Assembly: GCA_958423465.1 (NCBI GenBank)
Contig: CATZRD010000011.1
Location: 1 to 56,440 of the forward strand
Origin: an uncultured Oscillospiraceae bacterium
GTDB lineage: Bacteria > Bacillota > Clostridia > Oscillospirales > Oscillospiraceae
Direction of reading: 5' to 3'
DNA: 56,440 bases
The notes below the pieces were generated by a model, which worked only from the letters and a program-made list of their open reading frames with translations, ran no database searches and was not told the origin of the DNA. The position numbers and the translations under genes are program-made. Numbering within the stretch: position 1 is the stretch's first letter; every line of letters begins with the position of its first letter. Of this stretch, positions 49,994 through 56,440 are shown piece after piece.

Positions 49994-51121
49994 ATGCCCC
50001 CTGTCAACGTACTCATCAAGCCCGCCTCCTCCGCCTGCAATATGAACTGCGCCTACTGCTTCTACCGGGACGAGGCGGCGAACCGCGCCCGGCCCTTCGC
50101 GGGGATGCTCTCCCCGGAGCGGATGGAGGACGTGGTCCGGGCCGCCATGGACTTCGCGGAGGGGTCCTGCACCTTTGTGTTCCAGGGCGGCGAGCCCACC
50201 CTGGCGGAGCTGGACTTCTACCGGGAGGCGCTCCGGCTGGAGGCAAAGCACCAAAAGCCGGGGGTGCGGGTCCACAACGCCATCCAGACCAACGGCTGCG
50301 GGCTGGATGACCGGTGGGCCGAATTCTTCGCGGAGAACCGCTTTCTGGTGGGCCTGTCCCTGGACGGCCCGGCGGACATCCACAACCTGAACCGGGTGGA
50401 CCAGGCGGGCCGGGACACCTTCAACGCCGTCACGCGGACGGCCCGGCTGTTCGACCGGCGGAAGGTGGACTACAACATCCTCTGCGTGGTCACGGGGCGA
50501 AACGCCCGGTCCGTCACCCGAATCTACAACTTCTTCAAAAAACAGGGCTTTCGCTGGCTCCAGTTCATTCCCTGTCTGGAGCCTCTGGGGCAGGAGCGGG
50601 GCCGGGAGAAGTACGCCCTGTCTGCCCGGGACTACGGCGAGTTCCTTATCCGGCTGTTCGACCTGTGGTACGCCGATCTGCGCCGGGGGGAGTACGTCAG
50701 CGTCCGCCATCTGGACAACTGGCTGTCCATTCTGCTGGGAGAGCGGCCGGAGTCCTGCGGCATGACCGGTCGGTGCTCGGTGCAGTTCGTGGTGGAGGGG
50801 GACGGCGGCGTCTACCCCTGCGACTTCTATGTGCTGGACCAGTGGCGGCTGGGGACCGTGGGACAGGACAGCTTCGCCCGGATGCTGGACAGTGAGACCG
50901 CCCGGCGGTTCGTCTCGGAGTCCCTTCAGGTACCGGAGGCCTGCCGCGCCTGCGAATACTACCCCCTCTGCCGCAACGGCTGCCGCCGGGACCGGCTGAC
51001 GTCGGGGGAGCTGGCGGGCCGAAACGCCTACTGCGAGGCCTATCGCCGGTTCTTTGAGGCCCGGTATCCGGCCCTCCGCCAGGCCGCCGGGCTCATCCTG
51101 CAAATGCGCCGGGGCGGCTGA
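49994..51121 (+). CDS. Anaerobic sulfatase-maturating enzyme (anSME)
   Basis: This 375-residue radical-SAM protein oxidises the active-site Cys (or Ser) of sulfatases to formylglycine without oxygen. The radical-SAM cluster is C15, C19 and C22 in ACNMNCAYCFYR, followed by QGGEPTL and LSLDGPADIHN. The C-terminal SPASM domain supplies cysteines in ESCGMTGRCSV, VYPCDFYVL and CRACEYYPLCRNGCRRD. GAAAGGAG precedes the ATG. It faces away from the sulfatase that it should modify. Confidence 0.95.
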   Translation: MPPVNVLIKPASSACNMNCAYCFYRDEAANRARPFAGMLSPERMEDVVRAAMDFAEGSCTFVFQGGEPTLAELDFYREALRLEAKHQKPGVRVHNAIQTNGCGLDDRWAEFFAENRFLVGLSLDGPADIHNLNRVDQAGRDTFNAVTRTARLFDRRKVDYNILCVVTGRNARSVTRIYNFFKKQGFRWLQFIPCLEPLGQERGREKYALSARDYGEFLIRLFDLWYADLRRGEYVSVRHLDNWLSILLGERPESCGMTGRCSVQFVVEGDGGVYPCDFYVLDQWRLGTVGQDSFARMLDSETARRFVSESLQVPEACRACEYYPLCRNGCRRDRLTSGELAGRNAYCEAYRRFFEARYPALRQAAGLILQMRRGG

Positions 51122-51141
51122 CCCGGCCTCCTATACACCTT

Positions 51142-51156
51142 TCACAACAGTTGTGA
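51142..51156. promoter_or_regulatory. 15-bp perfect palindrome
   Basis: TCACAAC-A-GTTGTGA, 20 bp after the maturase stop. Possibly a regulator site; no T-run, so not a terminator. Confidence 0.45.
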
Positions 51157-51221
51157 TTTGTAATAAGAATTCGGTGTACATTTTGTATAAAACAGAGAAA
51201 GCAAATTTGGACGCTTGACTT

Positions 51222-51238
51222 TTGGAACATTCTAAATA
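51222..51238. promoter_or_regulatory. Second copy of the sulfatase-locus motif
   Basis: TTGGAACATTCTAAATA matches 49767-49783 at 16 of 17 positions and lies just past a TTGACT box. Confidence 0.5.
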
Positions 51239-51291
51239 TTCCTAATGGGGAAACCGTGTTCCCCATGGAATCATCCACAGAGTTCAGTCGG

Positions 51292-51341
51292 GGAACGCTC
51301 CGGCGGTTGGCAGAGATTCGTGCCAACCGCCGGAGCGTTCC
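51292..51341. repeat. 21-bp perfect inverted repeat
   Basis: Positions 51292-51312 and 51321-51341 are exact reverse complements around an 8-nt loop. The stem is GC-rich. No T-run follows on either strand, and it is 151 bp before the next start, so it is probably a leader hairpin, or a terminator lacking a U-tract. Confidence 0.7.
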
Positions 51342-51492
51342 AAATTCAATAGGCGGGCGGCGTTCCGGCGGGAGGTGGTTTGGACCGGCAGCGGAGCCCC
51401 GGCTCCGCGGGAAAGCGCCGCCATGTGGAGAAAAGCATACCGTAAACGAGAGGAATCCAGTCAAAACACAGGGAATCATAAGGAGAAAGCAC

Positions 51493-54400
51493 ATGAAAAA
51501 GTTTTTGGCAGTACTGCTGACCATGGCCATGCTGCTGACCATGGTCCCCGGGGCCTACGCCGGGGATCTGGAGCAGGAGGAGGGTCAGGAGATCCAGGAG
51601 ACCCAGCAGCCGGCGGAGACATCCCCGACGGAAGATCCCGCCGCTGAGACGGAGGAGCCCGCCGCTCCGGCGGAGGGAACCCCGGAGACGGAAGATTCCG
51701 CCGCTGAGGCAGACCAGACCCCGGAGACGGAAGAGCCCCAGCTCAATGAGGAGACCGGCGAGCCGGAGGACCAGACCTCCGAGCCGGCAGAGGTATCATC
51801 GGAAGTGGTTCCCACTTCCGATGGCGGGGCCGAGGCCCCCGCCGCCGCTGAGGCGCTGGATACGGTGTATGTCAGCGGCAGCGGCAGCGACAGCAACAAC
51901 GGCAAGACAGCGGACACCGCCGTCGCCACGCTGGCGAAAGCCTACGAGCTGCTGGCGGCGGAGGGCGGCACCATCATGGTGTGCGGCACCGTGGCCATGG
52001 ACGCGGCGGCGGACGTGAGCGGCACGGATGCCGCCAACGGCAAGGTCACCATCACCGGCGACACAGACGGCACGCTGAAGTACACGACGAAGGACACCAA
52101 TCAAATTTTCGGTAAAGAGACAGTCATCGAAAATCTGACCATTGAGATGCCCACTGCAAAGAAATCACCCGTGACCTTCTATAGCAATGAGAGCCTGACC
52201 ATCGGGAAAAATGTGACAGTTTCCACCTCGGCAAACTTTCAGATTTACGGTGGCTCTCCCAGTGCCAATCCTGATTTGGCCGATTCGGACATCAAAATTG
52301 CCGTGAACAGCGGTGATATCCAGGCAATCTGGGCCTGCGGCAAGCAGGCGGTGAAGAGCGTGACCATTGATCTGGGCGGCACTGCCAACGTCCTCTCCCA
52401 CGTACGCTGCGGCGGCCAGTCGGCGGCAGAGAGTGTGACGCTGAACGTCGAGGTCGAGGGTAAGAGCTACTCGGCGGGCAACGCCATTTACCTGGGTGCA
52501 AAAACGGATAGCTCAGCAATTGTAGATGCGATCAACATCAACCTGAAAACCGGCATCTTGAAAAAAAAGGGTATCTGCGTTGATACAGAAGTACCCGACA
52601 CCGCGAAGAATATCCATGTGACGATCCATCCCGACTTCGAGTTCTCACTGAATGACACCGGCAAATACGGCTACAAGCTCACCGGAACGGAGACCAACAC
52701 CCTGACGCTGCCGGGTTGGAACGGAACGCTGCCTGACGGTATGCTGGCGTCCTACGACACCATCACCCTGACGGAGAATTCCGCCATCACCTGTGAGGAC
52801 GTGACGGAGCTGGCAAACAAGGCCATTACCGTGAAGAGCGGCAGCGCCCTGGACCTGACCAATGCCTGTACCGAGGCCGAGGCCAAGGAGGCGAACATTA
52901 CCATCACCGGAGCCGGCACCGTGACTTACAAGACGGAGGGCGGCGGCTCCGAGGTGGAAGCGCCGCATGATCTGGATGTGGTCTACGTCAACAGCTCTCT
53001 GGAGACCTCCGGCGACGGCAAGACGGCGGACACCGCCGTCAGGACCCTGGTGGAGGCCTACGACCTGATCAAGACGGACGGCGGCACCATCGTGGTCTGC
53101 GGCGCCATGACCGTCGATGGCAAACTGGCGACAAAAATGCTGGATCACCCTGTGACCGGCGAGGTCACCATCACCGGCAGCTATGGCGGAACTGATTACG
53201 GCGCCGCCATCACCGTGCAGAACGCCTCGACTATCAGCTATCTGATGTTTGGTCCTCGGACCACGCTGGAGCATATCTCTTTCCAGGAGGAAGGGGACGG
53301 AAAGGTCTCTCTCTATTCCAATCGTAGTCTGACTCTGGGCGAGGGATTCTCCTGTGACGCTGCCGGCAAAAAAATATACAGTGTTTACGCCGGCTGCCCC
53401 AGCAAAGATTACAGCCAGTATGACATTACCCTCACGCTGCTCAGCGGCACTTACAACCAGGTGTTTATGGGACAAAATCACGGTCCTGTAGGCAAGATAT
53501 ACTTTACCCAGGGTGGAACCGCCACAGTCCTCAGTAATGTGACCCTGGGCAACGGCAGCAAAGACGAGTCGGTAGGCGGCATTGACCTTACCATGAACGG
53601 CGGCTATACGAAGGTCATTTATGATACGCCCCGGGCGAACGGGCACTCAGGCGACGTGACCCTGCGCCTCAACGGCGGCAGCATTACCGAGTTCCGGGAC
53701 TACAACAAACTTGCCGACGGAACTGTCAATGCCGATATGGGCAATATCACCGTGTACCTGTCCCCCGACTTTGCCTTCACCGGCTCCATCGGTGTGTGGA
53801 CAGACGGCCACCTGACCACGGGGCGGAAGGCCCTGGTCATGACCGGCTACGCCGGCATCAACCCGCCCAAGGGCGCGGAGAACTACGACGTGGTGAACCT
53901 GGTGGGCGGCGGGACCGTGCCCGCTGGTCTGGACGTCAGCCCCGCTGTCGAGGACAGCACGAAGCTCCTGCAGATCGCGGATTATCAGGGGGATCTGTCC
54001 ATCGGTCTGGACGGGTTTGACAAGCTGAACGTCTCCCACAACTCCGACATCCGCTACCTGGGGACCTTCCCCCAGGGCATGGCTCTGGACGTGGCGGAGG
54101 GCAGCGTCCTCCGGCTCAGCGCCGCCTCCAACAGCGAAGTCCCTAAGTACACCGGCAATGGCACGGTGGAACTGGTCATGCCGGAATACTCCGATCCTGA
54201 CATGGTCCTCTCCGTGAACTTCGACGGCCGGGACGTCCAGGACCTCTCCGGCAAGGGCAACGACGGCGCGGTCTACGGCAGCCCGGCGTGTGTGGAGAGC
54301 TACGACGGCTCCAAGGCCCTGTACCTCAGCAACAAGTACGGCGAAGCGGCCCAGAACTATGTGCTGTTCGAGGACCTCAAGGGCGTGGACCTGACCCGTG

Positions 54401-56440
54401 ACAACTACACCGTCTCCTTCTGGATGCGGACGGAGAACGGCGGCGCGGACGAGTGGTACGGCTCCGGCGACGCGGTGAACCCCGGCTCCGGTCTGGCCAT
54501 GAACAGGAACAAGATCGGCGGCGTGCTGTTCGCCAACACCGACGCCAAGGACGGCACGGCCCCCGGCTTTGCCGCCGCCCAGCTCCACGGCAAGCAGTAC
54601 CTGACCCTGGCCATGACCGACGCCAACGGCAGCCAGAAGGCCACCGACGGCAGCCGGCAGACCGCCGACGGCCTGTGGTACATGGTGACGGTCACGGTGG
54701 ATCGGAATGGCAGCTATCAGCTCTACATCAACGATACCCTTATTTCTGCTGTGTCCATCGCCGGCATGAAGGGTCAGGCGCTGGGGCAGAACGTCCTGAG
54801 CCTGGGGGCCGACGCCCTGGGCCAGTACGGCATCGGCTGCGCCTACTTTGACGATCTCGCCGTCTACAGCCGCGCCCTCAGCGCCGTGGACGTGCAGGCC
54901 AACTACTGCCTGGGCGCGCTGAAGCTGGTGCTCCATGAGATGGAGGCCCGGCTGGCCGACGCCGGGGAGGAGTACACCGACGAGGCCAGAGACGAGCTGC
55001 GCGCCGCCCTGAAGGAGGGCCTGAGGGAGGCCGCCGGCCTCACCGCCGAGGACTATCTCGAGGCTCAGGCTCTGGAGGCGGAACTGCGGACCGCTCTGGA
55101 GGACTTCCTGATGAGTCCTGAGGCCAACCTGACCCTGCTGCTCATCAGCGATATCCACATCGGCAACCAGACGGACACCCGGGCCAACAAGCTGCGCCGC
55201 CTCTTTGCGGACCGGGAGGAATCCGGTATCGCCATGGACGGCATCCTCCAGGCCGGCGACTTCGGCGACGACTCCTCCGAGAAGAAATCCAACGACGCCT
55301 TCGACGTGATGGCGGAGTGCTTCGGGAATCACGCGGAATGGCAGATGATCGGCTGCACCGGCAACCACGAGACGGAGTATACCGACGAGAGCGAAAACTA
55401 CATGGTCTCCTCCAAGATCTACTGGCAGCGGATGCAGGACTATGTCTCCGAAGATGGCAGCCAGAAGTACGGCGGCGGAGTGCTGGACAGCGTGTGGCAG
55501 CAGGAGCTGACCGGCACGGACGGCAAGACGTACACCGGCGCGCCCAGCTTCGGCCTGACCTTCAAGGACTACCACTTCGTGGTCCTGAACAGCGACAACC
55601 CCGGTCAGTACAAGAACCTGAAGGATCTGACCAACCCCACGGTGGAGGAAGCTCTGGCGGCGGACCCCATCCGCCACGGTGCCTGGTTCAGCAAGGAGAC
55701 CCAGAGCTGGCTGGACAACCAGATGGCGGCGTACGCCAAGGACGGCAAGCCCATCTTCGTGGTGTGCCACTTCCCCTTCATTGACACCGTGCCCCTGTCC
55801 TACTTCGATCCCATCCCCATCAACGACAACTCCATCGGCCGTCAGGACGCGGAGGTCCGCAATATTCTGGCCAAGTACGACAACGTGCTCTACTTCTGCG
55901 GCCACCTCCACAGCAACATGGGCGTGAACAACGTGGTCACGGTGGAAGCAGCCAACGGCGGCAGCTTCACGGAGATCAACCTGCCCACCCTGAACTCTTC
56001 CGCCCGTGGTTACGCCGACATGCCCGCCACCTGGTATATGTACGTCTACGACACGGAGATCGTCCTCCGGGGCCGGGACGCCCTGAACAGCAAGTGGCTC
56101 ACCGGATATGACATCGTGATCCCTCTGGGCGGCGTGGAACTGAACAGGACCGAGCTGACGCTGGACATCGGTGAGTCCGAGGCCCTGAAGGCCACCATCA
56201 CCGCTGCCGGCGCCAACGAAAAGACCGTCACCTGGTCCTCCAGCGACGAGAGCGTCGCCACCGTGGACGAGAACGGTGTGGTCACCGCCGTGGGCCGGGG
56301 CGAGGCCATCATCACCGTCACGGCGGGCAGCTACTCCGCCTCCTGCACGGTGGAGGTCCAGCGGCGGCCCTACATCCCCGTGCCTCCCACCCAGCCCACC
56401 AAGCCCGCGGAGCCGGACGAGCCGGATACCCCCGACGAGC
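51493..56440 (+). CDS. Giant secreted multidomain protein with metallophosphoesterase domain (partial)
   Basis: This frame is open from the ATG at 51493 (AAGGAG before it) to the window end, at least 1649 residues. Order: signal peptide (1-23, cleavage after AYA); an acidic Pro/Glu-rich linker (24-122); two related beta-helix-like blocks that begin at about 123 and 495 (DTVYVSGSG / DVVYVNSSL, each with GKTADTAV and GGTI.VCG); a LamG-like lectin domain (about 895-1140); a helical FIVAR-like linker; and a calcineurin-like phosphoesterase (about 1213-1540: D1220-I-H1222, D1256 in GDFGDD, N1291-H1292, H1426, H1471 and H1473). A Big2 Ig-like domain (1549-1622) and a Pro/Glu spacer follow. Wall anchor or SLH domains may lie beyond the edge. 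All six metal-site motifs are present, so the enzyme domain is probably active outside the cell. The substrate is unknown. Confidence 0.85.
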   Translation, partial: MKKFLAVLLTMAMLLTMVPGAYAGDLEQEEGQEIQETQQPAETSPTEDPAAETEEPAAPAEGTPETEDSAAEADQTPETEEPQLNEETGEPEDQTSEPAEVSSEVVPTSDGGAEAPAAAEALDTVYVSGSGSDSNNGKTADTAVATLAKAYELLAAEGGTIMVCGTVAMDAAADVSGTDAANGKVTITGDTDGTLKYTTKDTNQIFGKETVIENLTIEMPTAKKSPVTFYSNESLTIGKNVTVSTSANFQIYGGSPSANPDLADSDIKIAVNSGDIQAIWACGKQAVKSVTIDLGGTANVLSHVRCGGQSAAESVTLNVEVEGKSYSAGNAIYLGAKTDSSAIVDAININLKTGILKKKGICVDTEVPDTAKNIHVTIHPDFEFSLNDTGKYGYKLTGTETNTLTLPGWNGTLPDGMLASYDTITLTENSAITCEDVTELANKAITVKSGSALDLTNACTEAEAKEANITITGAGTVTYKTEGGGSEVEAPHDLDVVYVNSSLETSGDGKTADTAVRTLVEAYDLIKTDGGTIVVCGAMTVDGKLATKMLDHPVTGEVTITGSYGGTDYGAAITVQNASTISYLMFGPRTTLEHISFQEEGDGKVSLYSNRSLTLGEGFSCDAAGKKIYSVYAGCPSKDYSQYDITLTLLSGTYNQVFMGQNHGPVGKIYFTQGGTATVLSNVTLGNGSKDESVGGIDLTMNGGYTKVIYDTPRANGHSGDVTLRLNGGSITEFRDYNKLADGTVNADMGNITVYLSPDFAFTGSIGVWTDGHLTTGRKALVMTGYAGINPPKGAENYDVVNLVGGGTVPAGLDVSPAVEDSTKLLQIADYQGDLSIGLDGFDKLNVSHNSDIRYLGTFPQGMALDVAEGSVLRLSAASNSEVPKYTGNGTVELVMPEYSDPDMVLSVNFDGRDVQDLSGKGNDGAVYGSPACVESYDGSKALYLSNKYGEAAQNYVLFEDLKGVDLTRDNYTVSFWMRTENGGADEWYGSGDAVNPGSGLAMNRNKIGGVLFANTDAKDGTAPGFAAAQLHGKQYLTLAMTDANGSQKATDGSRQTADGLWYMVTVTVDRNGSYQLYINDTLISAVSIAGMKGQALGQNVLSLGADALGQYGIGCAYFDDLAVYSRALSAVDVQANYCLGALKLVLHEMEARLADAGEEYTDEARDELRAALKEGLREAAGLTAEDYLEAQALEAELRTALEDFLMSPEANLTLLLISDIHIGNQTDTRANKLRRLFADREESGIAMDGILQAGDFGDDSSEKKSNDAFDVMAECFGNHAEWQMIGCTGNHETEYTDESENYMVSSKIYWQRMQDYVSEDGSQKYGGGVLDSVWQQELTGTDGKTYTGAPSFGLTFKDYHFVVLNSDNPGQYKNLKDLTNPTVEEALAADPIRHGAWFSKETQSWLDNQMAAYAKDGKPIFVVCHFPFIDTVPLSYFDPIPINDNSIGRQDAEVRNILAKYDNVLYFCGHLHSNMGVNNVVTVEAANGGSFTEINLPTLNSSARGYADMPATWYMYVYDTEIVLRGRDALNSKWLTGYDIVIPLGGVELNRTELTLDIGESEALKATITAAGANEKTVTWSSSDESVATVDENGVVTAVGRGEAIITVTAGSYSASCTVEVQRRPYIPVPPTQPTKPAEPDEPDTPDE

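Larger units (their letters stand above)
51122..51492. other. 371-bp gene-free region before the giant surface protein
   Basis: This AT-richer stretch holds a 15-bp palindrome (51142-51156), the recurring 17-bp motif (51222-51238) and a 21-bp-stem hairpin (51292-51341). TTGACT at 51215-51220 is a possible -35 box without a clear -10. No gene is convincing. Confidence 0.55.

Noticed and set aside
53647..55911. 754-codon frame antisense to the giant surface protein
   Set aside because: The plus frame has a signal peptide and recognisable domains; the antisense product has none.

Overview
The window is a high-GC, gene-dense chromosomal segment of a spore-forming, anaerobic Firmicute. A Clostridia/Oscillospiraceae member (Flavonifractor, Intestinimonas or Lawsonibacter type) fits best. 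The evidence is a SpoVAF/GerA-type germination protein, an oxygen-scavenging A-type flavoprotein, a radical-SAM anaerobic sulfatase maturase, orphan-style selenium genes, a consensus CIRCE element in front of clpB, and many sigma-A-like promoters with 17-bp spacers. The genus is inference. I see no rRNA, tRNA, CRISPR array, prophage or insertion sequence. 52 coding regions are called, 51 complete and one running off the right edge.

Layout. 0.1-6 kb: a spore germination protein, then a leftward operon (A-type flavoprotein, HAD phosphatase, a 67-residue protein, MFS carrier, GDPD-like phosphodiesterase). 6-10 kb: a ZIP metal transporter and a selenium-metabolism locus (yedE, yedF and DUF3343 leftward; a cysteine-desulfurase-like protein rightward) with back-to-back promoters. 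10-14 kb: asnS, then pseudouridine catabolism (psuK carrying an HTH domain, psuG) and a DUF1294 protein. 14-16 kb: a 50-residue Cys-rich protein, PadR regulator and DUF4097 protein. 16-20 kb: a proline operon proB-proA-GNAT-proC. 20-29 kb: a DUF6442/XRE pair with duplicated operators, a GyrI-like protein, clpB, a MarR-YjbR-MATE operon with a palindromic operator, rsmI, and a Crp/Fnr regulator with a palindrome in its leader. 28.55-29.04 kb: a gene-free stretch with four DnaA-box-like sites. 29-35 kb: a leftward operon polA-NTPase-rimI-GNAT-Sel1-tsaD. 35-40 kb: secA, a structured non-coding stretch, pgeF and a solute-binding lipoprotein. 40-43.4 kb: a small membrane protein, a second PadR/DUF4097 module and an AraC regulator. 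43.6-51 kb: a sugar-catabolic locus (GH4 glycosidase, SDR, FAD oxidoreductase, TIM-barrel isomerase, sulfatase with its maturase). 51.5 kb to the end: a giant secreted multidomain protein with a metallophosphoesterase domain.

How the parts fit. The conserved genes (asnS, proBAC, clpB, rsmI, tsaD, rimI, polA, secA) are ordinary core functions. The accessory interest lies in two independent PadR/DUF4097 modules with different topology, a probable sulfated-glycan locus whose intergenic regions share a 17-bp motif with the upstream region of the giant surface protein, an orphan DnaA-box cluster, and a possible ribosome-site-masking hairpin pair in front of pgeF. All functional links are inferred from sequence and gene order; none has been tested.
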